Assembly (NCBI GenBank): GCA_015501595.1
Contig: JADNRX010000130.1
Coordinates: forward strand, 1-64,000
DNA length: 64,000 nucleotides
Source of the DNA: Hymenopellis radicata
Lineage: Eukaryota; Basidiomycota; Agaricomycetes; Agaricales; Physalacriaceae
Reading direction: 5' to 3'
The position numbers were made by a program, and so were the translations under genes. Of the stretch, positions 1-9,641 are shown piece after piece (position 1 is the stretch's first letter; every line of letters starts with the position of its first letter). The notes beneath the pieces are model-generated. The model did no database searches. It worked only from the letters and a program-made list of their open reading frames with translations, and was not told where the DNA came from.

Positions 1-647
1 TACCTCAGCGAAATAATCAACAGCCGAATCATCGCGACGGTGATCCTCCAATTCTGGGCCTTGCCTCTGCTCGTCGCGCTGTACACGTTCAACAGCGCCA
101 CGTCAGACTGGGTGTACTTTGCCGTCGTCACGCTGATCACAGGTTTCCCGTATGTCCATCCCATTCGTGAGTCCTTTCCCGAATGTGTTCGTCGAACGGC
201 GCTGACCAGAAAGACAGAGGTCGCTTGGGCATCCAGAAACTCGTACAGTGTGAGAACACGGACGGTCTCTGCCAGTGTTTACAACATGTTTGTTCAAGCT
301 GGTGCAATTGTCTATGTAGGTATAAATCTACTCTTTCGAAACTCTAGCTTACCTTAAGTCTGCTAGGCCAACATCTACCGGGCAGACGACAAACCGCTGT
401 ATAAACGCGGCAACCGCACTCTCATTGGCATCTGCTCTATGAACATCGTTCTTTACGGCTTGGCATTCCTCTTCTATCGATATCTCAATCAGAGAAGGGA
501 CAAGAAGTGGAACTCATGGACTAAAAAGGTGAGCTCCATTGAATCTGTGGCGTTCAATTTCTCACCATGACACAGGAACAAGACGAATACATCGAAACGA
601 CCAAAGACGAAGGAAATACCAGATTAGATTTCAGATTTGTGTATTAG
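1..647 (+). CDS. Major facilitator transporter, allantoate permease type (3' part)
   Basis: This is the C-terminal part of a plasma-membrane transporter; the start lies before the window and the reading frame is open from base 1. Four exons can be read. Introns start at GTGAGT near 167, GTAGGT near 318 and GTGAGC near 530, and splicing restores one frame to the TAG at 645-647. The protein shows hydrophobic helices followed by the segment VRTRTVSASVYNMFVQAGAI. It then reads ANIYRADDKPLYKRGN, one more helix and a charged tail, which is the usual C-terminal half of the fungal allantoate/anion:cation symporter family. The family imports ureides, vitamins or other organic anions; the substrate here cannot be told. 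Family assignment is firm, substrate open. Confidence 0.85.
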
Positions 648-766
648 TCTACTCATTTCACGACTATTTAAAATTACCGTACAAGAGTGAAGCAAGCAGT
701 GAAGCAAGACTGTGGCATGCGTCCAAAATCTACTGAGCAACGTACATATGGTGATGCTCCAACAGC

Positions 767-1948
767 TTATGCCACTGCCTCGTTCTCCACCGTTGTGAAC
801 TCGCAGGCATCCACCACAAGAGCCTTTCGTTCCGCCAGCTTTGGAAGCACCTTTGTGATTGTGTCTGTCATATCATCCTTCGATGGCAAGGTGGCCAGCA
901 TTTCGGCGGGCACAGAGTTCAACGACAGGGCATCATGCATGAAAACAAATGCAATATGCACTTCCTTCACCAAAGGGAATAAATCGGCTAGTGTGTCCAG
1001 AACCTTGTATGCTTCTATACGCGCTAGCACAGCATTCATGGTAGGAATGTCATAGAGGCAAGGACGAAACGTGATGATCTCGATACTCTCTGCCAGATTG
1101 GAGGCATTCGCTTCCAGTAGATTCATACCCCAAGCCAGCATGCTCTTCAGCCGAGCCGAGTTACCGACGACTTTAAATGTAAACGTTTGCAGTGGCGGCA
1201 TCATCAGTGTCGGGACTACTTCAGGAGGATTGCCCTCCATCTCGAGCGATAGATGCCGGAGGGATGCGCACACTGCTTGGATGACGTGTGCGAGCCGCTG
1301 GATGTCCTGTCTACTAAACCACAATGATATGTTTAGTCTACGAAGATCGTGGAGGTTGGTGAGGAATAAGGGAGAAAGTAGGGCGCATTCTGTCGTAGTG
1401 AGGGTCGACAGCGCGGATTTACGCGATGGCGAATCGTTATCGCGATCAGAGAGGTTGTCGAAGTGAGGGAAAAGGACTATGAGTGTAGTGAGACTGGGTA
1501 GACTCCAGGGCATGCTCCGGAGCTCGCTAAGCGAGTCGAATGCACAAGATCGAGTTACCAGGGAGGTGATACGGAGCCCAGATAAGGATGTCTTCAGAAT
1601 ACGCAGATCTACTTTCTTCAGTACAAGGCGATCGAGGTGCAGATATTGCAGCATCATAGGTATTTGTGGCCACTGCGCAGGAAAGTTGTGCCTATGGGTT
1701 TCAGAGAGCGTCAGGGACCTGATTATGGCACGCGTCTCGGGTGACATATGAGTGAAGAACCGTTGAGCGACCTCTGCGCTGGATACATCCACGCATTGGA
1801 AAAGGTGGAAATGACTGCGTGGATAGAAGGAATGGGAGACGAGGCTGCACGTCTTCAAGTCTCTCGGGGAATCATGTAAATGGTCGATGATATTGTCAAT
1901 GAGTTCTTGGGGAAGCTGAAGCTGAGTCGTGTCCTGCTTAATGTCCAT
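767..1948 (-). CDS. F-box protein, intact tandem copy
   Basis: A single-exon gene of 393 residues starting at the ATG at 1946-1948, chosen because the N-terminus MDIKQDTTQLQLPQELIDN leads straight into an F-box-like helix. The frame is open further upstream, but that part matches the non-coding upstream region of the neighbouring copy. After the F-box (about residues 10-55, with LVSHSFYPRSHFHLF) comes a leucine-rich region of degenerate repeats and no further known domain. Mushroom F-box proteins of this build are presumed Skp1 adaptors that choose substrates for SCF ubiquitin ligases; the target is unknown. The gene is followed upstream by a decayed copy in the same orientation, so it is one product of a local tandem duplication. 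Confidence 0.8.
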   Translation of the reverse strand: MDIKQDTTQLQLPQELIDNIIDHLHDSPRDLKTCSLVSHSFYPRSHFHLFQCVDVSSAEVAQRFFTHMSPETRAIIRSLTLSETHRHNFPAQWPQIPMMLQYLHLDRLVLKKVDLRILKTSLSGLRITSLVTRSCAFDSLSELRSMPWSLPSLTTLIVLFPHFDNLSDRDNDSPSRKSALSTLTTTECALLSPLFLTNLHDLRRLNISLWFSRQDIQRLAHVIQAVCASLRHLSLEMEGNPPEVVPTLMMPPLQTFTFKVVGNSARLKSMLAWGMNLLEANASNLAESIEIITFRPCLYDIPTMNAVLARIEAYKVLDTLADLFPLVKEVHIAFVFMHDALSLNSVPAEMLATLPSKDDMTDTITKVLPKLAERKALVVDACEFTTVENEAVA

Positions 1949-2242
1949 AGCTTCTGAAGAAAAGATGAGCATGATTTGATGTATTAAATCAAGAAACAAA
2001 CCCGGCAGTAAGTTTTCGTAGATGGTGGTGGACGCAAGGAGAGTTGTGCAACAGTCGGACCGATGATGCCGGACCAGGAAAATGCTTGCTCGGATTCGGA
2101 ATGTTGTCGAAGCTTCGTAGCAATCTACTATACAAATAATCGCACTTTGACAGACAAGTATGTATCGCGCTGACACCCCAAAAGACTCGCGTCGGACAAC
2201 CAAGTTTAAATAGAAATATTCGAGTACTTACATACATCTACC

Positions 2243-3418
2243 TCATCTGCATGCTTCACTCTCCCATGATTCGAATTCGCAGGCATCAACCACAAGAACC
2301 CCCCGTGCCGCGAGCTTTGGAAGAGCTTTTGTGACTGTGTCTATCATATTATCCACCGAGCGACAAGTCCTCCACTAATCCGGCGGCCACAGAGTTCAGG
2401 ATCAAAACAAACAGCAATATGCACCGTCTTCACCGTAGGGAACAAATCAGCCAGCGCGTCCAGAACCTTCCATGCTTGTACATTCGCTAGCACAGCATTC
2501 GTGGCAGTGATGCCGTAGAGGCAATGGCGAAACGTGACGGTATGGAGGCTCTCTGCTAGATTGGAAGCATTCGCGTCGAGGACATCCATACCCCACGCCA
2601 GCACCCGTTGCACTTCGTTGTGGAACTTGAATGTGAACGTTTGCAGTGGACCCAAAACGATAGATTCCGGCGTTGTCAACATCGCGCCTTCAGCTGGATC
2701 GCTCGACATGTCGAGGGATAGATGCCGAAGGGATGAGTGCAACGCTTGGATAATCCTGCGAATCGCTGGACGTCCTCTCAGAGGATAATGATATGTTTAG
2801 TCTACGGAGCTCCTTGAGGTTGGTGAGATATAAAGGAGAAAGTAGGGCGTTGCTTGTTGTGGTAAGATTCGACAGAATGGATTTATGGGATGGCGAATCG
2901 TCATCCTTGATCAACGGGTGCCCGCAGTGGTCGACAGGAAAGAAGAAGACTATTAGTGTAGTGAGACTTGGTAGACTCCAAATCATGCTCCGGAGCTCGC
3001 TGAACGAGGTGGATCTGCAATATTGAGTCTCTAGGTAGGTGATACTGAGACCAGAGAAAAACGTCTTCAGGAGACGTAGATCTATCTTCTTCAACACAAG
3101 GCGATCCAAGTGGAGAGACTGTACCATCATGGGTATCTCCGGAAAGTGCGAGAACGGGCTGGAATTGGGTCCGCAGAGCTTCAAGGACCTGATGATGGCG
3201 CGCGTCTCGGGTGACAGATGAGTGAAGAAACGTTGGGCAGCCTCTATGCTGCATACGTCTACGCGTTGGAAGAGATTGAAATGACTGCGTGGATAGAAGG
3301 AGTGGGAGACGAGGCTGCACGTCTTCAAGTCTCTCGGGGAATCATGTAAATGGTCAATGACATTGTCTATCAGTTCTTGGGGAAGCTGAAGCGGAGTCGT
3401 GTCCTGCTTAATGTTCAT
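2243..3418 (-). pseudogene. F-box pseudogene, decayed tandem copy
   Basis: This copy begins MNIKQDTTPLQLPQELIDN and aligns with the intact neighbour along its whole length, ending at a TGA at 2243-2245. Two frame breaks are visible. Near 2770-2785 the alignment loses about five bases, so the frame leaves the homologous reading after RRLNISL and resumes in another frame at HSSLRHLSLDM. A second break lies near 2350-2395, after which the frame reading VVDACEF is again homologous to the neighbour. The gaps are not multiples of three and there is no GT-AG pair to remove them. Because the breaks are multi-base and accompanied by many substitutions, this looks like real decay, not a sequencing slip. 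Confidence 0.8.
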
Positions 3419-3860
3419 AGCTTCTGAAGAAAAGATGAGCAGGATGTGATATATTAAATCCTGATTAAATCAAGCGACAAACCCGGCAGTAATTTCGCAG
3501 ATGGTGGTGGACGCAAGGAGAATTGTGACATCAACAGTCGGACCGGTAATGCCGGACTAGAGCAATACACACGGATGCTACTTAGTAACTTACTCGGAGG
3601 GAGAAAAGGAAGTCTCTTATTCCGCACTTTGAATACTGGTCGTACACACCATACTAGATATACTTACGGCCGGTTAAAGAAGTAAGTGCGTTCAGCGAAA
3701 AAATGAAGAAAGTCATGGAACAATTTCTTACGAGTTCATTCATAACGAGTCGGAGCGCGCTTCGTGGCTGGCCGCGTGGAGCGTCATTGTCCTTCCACGT
3801 CAACGGATTGGGCAGATCCAAGGAATTAAAAAGCAGAGAAAATAAGTTACGGTAAGTATC
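3419..3860. other. Intergenic, with a partial copy of the mS45 tail
   Basis: The first 150 bases are the duplicated F-box upstream region. At about 3747-3803 there is an imperfect repeat of 3880-3940, the last coding stretch of the mS45 gene; both contain a GAGCGCGCTT(C/T)GT core and a TTCCAC block. It is therefore a short tandem duplication of that gene's 3' end. No open frame is supported. Confidence 0.5.
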
Positions 3861-5442
3861 CTACGACGTTTCAGTTTCAGAACGGCTCCGAGCGCGCTTT
3901 GTAGGTGACCGCTTGGAGCGTCGCTCTCCCTCCTTCCACCTCTGCGTAAGAGTCCGCTCGTCAACGAATTGAGTACCGACATCAACAAATTTGAGGTCGG
4001 GGCGTCCAGTCTTCGACAACCGTTGTATAGGGTACGGTTTGAGGACGTAGGACGGAACCTTGACCCGAAGCTGCAGTCTGGGGTCTCCCGGGTGTATGCG
4101 ACGAGAATCAGCCGCGCGCCGGGCCAATGCGTCAGCATGTTGCACGGCTACAGGAACAGTCGTTTCCTGTGAGAGTTTAATACCTGTTCTGCATATCGTA
4201 GCATTGGATGTACCTCTCCCTTTTCGTCAACAGACTCCCAGTAGTGACGCTCGTAACGATCGCGCGCCTGTTGACGACCTTCTTCTTCTTCAATCTCGTC
4301 GGACTCGTTCATATCGAAACGCTTGAGGTGCTCCTCGCTAGTTGCTTCAACGCGAAGAAGCATTTCCATACCTGCGATGAAACCAGTTTGGAGCTGTTTG
4401 CCCTATACGCAATTGTCAGCGTCAAGAATATGGTAAGTATAGAGGTGTGAATGGAGTTCAGATGGGGTTGAAAAGGTTTAACCAACGACCGGGTGATGTA
4501 AGGCACCACGGCCATGTCTTCCATTTCGCGAATGAATGAGAAGTCTCATCACAGACACGAAGCGTACAGGTGAAGGACTTACATTCTAGAAGGGGTGGAG
4601 AGAAGAGAGCAGTGGTCAGAGCTTTGAACGACGGTAAGTAACGACAGAAATTGTACCTGTTGTATAAAAACGTGAGTATGCAGGATATCAACAAGCAGAA
4701 AAAGCATGGATCAGTAAAATATAATAAGATGTAACCATGTTGGTGTCTTAAAGACTAATCGTTGAAAGCATCATTGGAAAGGAGCAAGGAGGTTGACACT
4801 GACCTCTTGCCAGTTCTTCTCCATGCCTTTCAAGCGGAGAATAGCATCCACACGTCCGATACTGAGGTGATACCTCTGAGCAAGCTCGCGGACCGAGTTT
4901 TGTAGTGGGTTTCTGATGTGAGCCCGATACAATCTCTCGCGGAACTGGTCAGATAATGGCGGTTCTGGTCGGAAGGACTGGTTCAGAGGGAAGGGCTACA
5001 AAAATGGATGAATATTAAATTTACTTATCGGGGAACGACGAACCCGATTCTCGGCAAGCCACCGTGGGGCCGTGGCGTGCTTGAACTGCGAATTCTCTTC
5101 CAGGAAGGTGCGGAAGGTCGTCTTCCTGCCGTCCTGCGCATCATTCGGGCCCACGTCGACCATACCTCGTCTGGGACCGTCATCGTCGAACTCTCCATCC
5201 TCGTCAAATTCGGCCTCCACGTTGTCCTCTGGTTCCTCGTCGTGCTCGTCCATGTCCGAGTCGTCTTCCTCGACGTCCTCCATCTCTCCTTCAAAGTCTT
5301 CAGCGGCCTGGTCGAGAGGCAGCGACGGCACGGCGCGCGCTATAGCCGTAGTCGAGAGGCTAGGGCGCATGCGCGGTGCCCGCCGTGGCTGCAGCGCGTG
5401 GAGACGCGCCGCCCGGAGAACGAGACATGAGCGGGCAAACAT
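3861..5442 (-). CDS. Mitochondrial small ribosomal subunit protein mS45 (Bot1/Mrps35 family)
   Basis: Structural protein of the fungal mitochondrial ribosome small subunit. Exons are 5044-5442, 4804-4995, 4214-4402 and 3861-4166; each is a multiple of three and they join to 361 residues. The start at 5442 gives an arginine-rich leader (MFARSCLVLRAARLHAL), a good mitochondrial targeting signal, followed by an acidic linker at residues 55-95. The diagnostic core spans exons 2-3: PFPLNQSFRPEPPLSD, then SVRELAQRYHLSIGRVDAIL and GKQLQTGFIAGM, as in the Bot1p/EMR Pfam family, and the C-terminal exon has DLKFVDVG and a basic tail. Two introns are 47 and 48 nt but the middle one (4403-4803) is 401 nt, which is unusual here. 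The gene shares an 88 bp divergent promoter with the EEF2 methyltransferase gene. Confidence 0.88.
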
Positions 5443-5530
5443 GGCAGGCGAAATTTTCAATTTGAAGAATTTATCCTGCCACGTGATGTACCCAGGCCCG
5501 GTGGCTGTGACCTGGACGAGTTGAACGACG
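5443..5530. promoter_or_regulatory. 88 bp divergent intergenic region (mS45 / EEF2KMT)
   Basis: Only 88 bases separate the two opposed start codons, so both promoters and both 5' leaders must lie here or inside the neighbouring coding regions. No TATA box is evident. Both products serve translation, so shared control is plausible but not shown. Confidence 0.5.
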
Positions 5531-6956
5531 ATGTCCATATCGCGAGAGATCTTCACTCTCCTGCGCCAATATGCTGCAGCGGTCCCCGTATTTCAGCTGA
5601 AACTTCACGATTCGCTTATCAACCAATTCACCCACGATCTTCTTGTCCAACACCTCATCGCAAATCCCCACTTTGAATCATACCCACCGACTCTGTCGTA
5701 TCGTCAATCCTTCTGGAAATGGGTGATTCGACGCTTGGAATCGGCATGTTACTCTGCTGTGTAGACCCTTTGCACTGATATATACATGACACCAGAACCC
5801 TGATATTGAGATCGATTCTCAGGTCTTCGCGGTTTTGGCTGAACGCGACTCCAGCAGGCATGTATTCTCATTAAGAAACTTACGCCTCTTAATAATGCAT
5901 GAATCTAGGAAAATATCCGTTTCAAGCCTCTGTACTTGTCAACCTCCGTCTCCATCTTACGTGACATATTACTGGCGATTGAATCCTGAGTGCGATGCAA
6001 ATGCGCCATCTATCGATTTCTCCCAGTACATTGGTGCCACTCTTTTGGAATCACGTACGCTGATAGAAAGCGGCACAACTGGACTGCGTACTTGGCTCTC
6101 TGCGTTTCAGCTGGCTCATTATTTGATCAGCCATCCAGGTTTGCAACCTCTTCTATGTATCGACAAACTTGCTTCTGAAACTTGTTCACCAAGAGCACGT
6201 CGTGAATAAACGCGTTCTGGAGCTTGGTTCCGGAATCGGATTTCTTGGTATCGTAGTGGGCAGCCTCCAGATGTTGCTGGAGCCCGATGCTGAGCAGAAG
6301 TCATTCTTGCATCTCACCGATGTCAATAGCGATGTTGTTTCTAGGTGCATCAGTAACGTCAAGCTACCGTGCAGTATGCCTCTCCTATGATGCTATTCTG
6401 TACTACCTCAACGCTCTTCTAGACAAAACTAGTCCAAACACCCGAATCGACTTCGGCTCCTTGGACTGGTCGGATGCTTTGCTACCTGACTATTCTTCAT
6501 TGAGACGGCACCTACAAGACGATATCAATCCAGATGTTATCCTCGGCGCCGATCTCGTAGGGATCTGAATTTCACCCTACTTGTATTATTGCTAAAGGCA
6601 GTTGACCTAGGTATTCGATCCTAGTCTTGTTCCGGCTCTAATCTCGACGCTCACATTGGCCTTGGAGTCGGGTGCCCGACGTCGTTATGCTTTAATTGCT
6701 TTGAACGTTCGGAAGCAAGAAACCCATGCTTTGTTTCGTTCGACTGCTCTTGGTCGGCGTTTCCTGCTCTAAACTCCCAATTCAATCTAACACACATCCA
6801 GACAATGGATTGAGCATAGAGGACATCAAGACCCCTACAGAGTGTAACGACTTTCGCGATACTGTCAATTGGAGTGTAGACCACGTCGATAGCGTCAAAC
6901 TGATGAAAATTACGAGGAAAACAAAACAACCTAATGTACAACGCCAGAATGTATGA
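5531..6956 (+). CDS. Protein-lysine N-methyltransferase of EF-2 (FAM86/EEF2KMT, yeast Efm3-like)
   Basis: Predicted cytosolic SAM-dependent enzyme that trimethylates a lysine of translation elongation factor 2. Six exons (5531-5758, 5796-6138, 6194-6373, 6423-6556, 6611-6752, 6802-6956) join in phase to 393 residues. The N-terminal FAM86 helical domain is followed by the family signature ESGTTGLRTWLSAFQLAHYL, then the SAM-binding motif I VLELGSGIGFLGI. Later motifs are HLTDVNSDVV, FGSLDWSDALLP and DVILGADLV/FDP, the Rossmann-like order of class I (family 16) methyltransferases. Assignment to EEF2KMT over other METTL16/21-type enzymes rests on the ESGTTGLRTW block and the N-terminal domain. 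The first intron is only 37 nt, so that junction is the least certain. Its stop lies 4 bp from the stop of the convergent wss1 gene. Confidence 0.85.
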
Positions 6957-6960
6957 TATC

Positions 6961-8256
6961 TCATGATGTCGTCTTCATCGTCCCACAAAAGGAGCACGTC
7001 CAGAAGTCGGGTGACATGCCTCCTTCTCCGCAGGTTAGACATGCCCATCCAAATGTACTATCCACCGGACGTGTGGTAAGGCATGCATCGCACTGTAAAG
7101 CGCCGGCCCTATTCAACAATGTACACACGGAGCACTCCCATTCATCCGTCTTGGGAACGGAGACTTTCTGAATGCGTTCGGGAGGAGCCTTGCGTTTCAA
7201 AGAGCCTGCAGCCTCCTTCGCGTTATCCCGCCTTGTTTCAGGAGGTTTGGCTTTCACCTTCGACGAAGAGCCACTGGCAACAGGCGGATCGTCAGCAATC
7301 ACCATGACCTCGTCGTCGCTATCGCTGTCACCCGTAAGGTCGATAACGCTCTCCTTGGCCGCCTTAGCCGCCTCCTCTTCCGCTCGAGCACCCTGTCCAC
7401 ACATCTTCTCATCCCGCGCTCTTCGCTCAGCAGCCTATAAACAAGCGGATGAGCTATGTACTTGACAGCAATCATATTGAATGTCCATACCATAGCGGAT
7501 AGCTCTCTCTGGGACATGCCCGGCCGCACAGGAAGGCTGCCGCCCAATCTCCGCCCGCCCCCGTCGCCCAGTGCCTGCTGCATGCGTCTTCTCTTCTCAG
7601 CAGCCTCGAGAGCCTTCGCGCGCGCCATATGGGCTGGGACATTGTGCGAAATAGCCTCGCCCAGCCGATGCCCGTTGGAATAGAACCCTTCCCCAGCGTA
7701 TCCAGAGCGCACGAGCTTATCATACTCGTCTTGCAGCCCCGAGAGGGAACTTGTAGAATTTATCATCGTGCGGTCCGTGGACATTGTGCGTGAGCTGGAG
7801 AAGAAGAAGAAGATCGTAAGAAGAGTATCCATAGACTCGCAGCATTTACTCGTACTTCATGTAACATCGTCTGGACCACTTCTTCAATTTCCAAGAAGCT
7901 CTCCGGCGTGTGGTGAGGGCGCAATCGCAGTAAGATTTTTTGGCCCATGTTGACGTCTGCAGGTCATTAGCGACTTTGTTGTAGTCATTCCTGCAATCCT
8001 ATCATTACTCACTCATGCCTGTTAATGCCCAAGGTCAACCTCGCGACCCGCGGCTAGTAAACGAATAAACGTCAAACTCACCAAGCAAGTTCGTCTGGTC
8101 TGGAAAGAACTCAGCCAAGGCCGGAAGTGTCCATTTGTGAGACCGCATAATGGGCTTGACCATCGAAGCAATCTTCTTCAGCATTGACAGAGCCTCGTCG
8201 GCTTTAGGACGCCCCTTGAGATGCGTAAAAGACTTGACCCAGGCATCGGTAGACAT
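6961..8256 (-). CDS. DNA-dependent metalloprotease Wss1 (SPRTN-like), with one frame break
   Basis: Wss1 cleaves DNA-protein crosslinks and acts on sumoylated proteins in the nucleus. Exons are 8082-8256, 8013-8018 (a 6 nt micro-exon), 7856-7956, 7491-7794 and 6961-7434. The WLM domain contains LKKIASMVKPIM, NLLGMNVNMGQKILLRLRP and the zinc site HELTH followed by NVHGPHD. Downstream are a SUMO-interaction-type motif (VIDLT followed by an acidic run) and two RanBP2-type zinc fingers (WECSVC...CDAC and WACLTCGEG...WTCSFC). The exon sum is 1060 bases, one too many: after HDDKFYKF the frame shifts at a CCC run (7745-7747 on the plus strand) before SGLQDEYDKL, although both sides are well conserved. 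No splice site removes the base, so this is a consensus error or a true break within the WLM domain. Confidence 0.85.
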
Positions 8257-8439
8257 GATGGAGGCAGAAAGGAAAGATCGGTAAGTCTAAGTTTGCTGTT
8301 CACAGAAGATTACAACACAGATTCGAGAACATTCGCCACAGCATTCGTCTGTACACGCGTCCTCAAGGTGGTCGCTGATAAAGCGCGTTTAGTGTCACGT
8401 CACTCAAGGCTCACCTGATGTGACAACATTTAAGGCCTC

Positions 8440-8548
8440 AAGGCTGATTTACCAAAGGCTGATTTACCGATCGATACACTGGGTTGTTAACTGCCATGCC
8501 GGATGTTAACTGCCATGCCGAGCGTTAACTGCCATGTTAACTGCCAGC
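8440..8548. repeat. Two short tandem repeat blocks
   Basis: AAGGCTGATTTACC occurs twice (from about 8440 and 8455). It is followed by four copies of GTTAACTGCCATG or its truncated form starting at 8486, 8505, 8524 and 8536, spaced 19, 19 and 12 bases. The block lies about 180-290 bp upstream of the wss1 start. Confidence 0.75.
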
Positions 8549-9612
8549 TGCCTGTTTTGGACAATTTCTAATCACGTGCTCTATTCGCGGTCCTCCGCCA
8601 GTGCCATTCTGTTCGCGTTCTCAGTCCCCCATCAGCCGCATAGACTAAACCTTGCTCTTGCATGGCAGAATGCATTGAAGTCTTTGCTCCCGTACTGTTT
8701 GTGTGAGGCGTATCTTGATATGGGGCCTCTGTAGCAACACCCTGTCGATTCTGGCACATTCTCTTGCCCGGATGTAGGTTTTGCAGTTTTGTATTGGGTC
8801 CCCTTTGAGACTTGCCGTGACTTTGAGTTTTTACACGCCGCCGTGGTCCACTGATGAGACATAACTGTTCCATTCAAATTCTTGTATATGGGGGGCTGCT
8901 GCTGCACCCGCGCCCGCTCAGCGACGCACTGTTAGTATCCTTCTTGTCTTCAAAGTCCATCTGGAGCCTGTGTGAGCTACATATGTGCCCGAATGCAGAA
9001 ACAGTGCTGACCGAGACTAATCGCGATCTATGAGCATTGTGCGCGCGTAGCGCGCAAGAAATTTTCGATTTTCATACTCTCCGGCACTCAAGACTACATC
9101 TCAACTATGCCTAATGGCATACAGAAGCACGAAACAAGACCGCCGTGGTCCTGATAATCCTCTCTCTCTCTCCTTTCTTTTTCCCTTCCTTTTTCGGCCA
9201 GATACCCAGGGTATTGGTCGGAAAACCTCAAGGCTTTCGCTGGATTCGCGGCGTATGTACTTAGAGAAGAAACGCTGGCTTTGAAGAATTTTATTCAGGC
9301 CAGTCATCTAATATACAGTGAAGTAACCGCTACGGCATGTGCGAGTGTTCCAGGTAATGTAGGAATCTGAGAACATTGAGAGAAGGCAAGACAATAAAAG
9401 TAGATATAAAGGCGCGAAAGGAATGTGCGTGTAGCCTTGGAAAGGCGATGTAGGATAGTATCTATGTGCAGCCAACCGAACCAAAAAGCAAAATGAGGAG
9501 AGCCAAGATGATGAGTGAGAGAAACAAGGAACGTGGGGCGACATACAACGCCGATGGTAACTGGGAAGACAGGATATACAATCGAAGAAAGCAAATGCTA
9601 TAAACAAGAAAG

Positions 9613-9635
9613 CTGATGATGATGATGATGATGAT
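9613..9635. repeat. Trinucleotide microsatellite (GAT)n
   Basis: About seven uninterrupted GAT units just downstream of the methyltransferase stop codon, in its presumed 3' untranslated region. Confidence 0.85.
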
Positions 9636-9641
9636 GGATAT

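Larger units (their letters stand above)
767..3570. repeat. Tandem segmental duplication of an F-box gene
   Basis: Two head-to-tail units of about 1.35 kb, roughly 767-2100 and 2243-3570. The similarity covers the coding region and also the upstream DNA: both copies carry the string GATGGTGGTGGACGCAAGGA and a nearby CAGTCGGACCG with small indels. A shared 5' flank and an absent intron fit unequal crossing-over or replication slippage and not separate retroposition. Confidence 0.8.
8257..9641. other. Intergenic region without a supported gene
   Basis: Promoter side of wss1 followed by the 3' side of the methyltransferase gene. Open frames at 8534-8734, 8568-8873 and 9304-9607 overlap each other, show no domain and no splice pattern, and look like chance. 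The last 300 bases before 9642 are presumably 3' untranslated sequence. Confidence 0.5.

Noticed and set aside
1949..2203. N-terminal extension of the intact F-box gene to 2203
   Set aside because: The extra 84 residues correspond to duplicated non-coding upstream DNA of the sister copy and precede a clear MDIKQDTT start.
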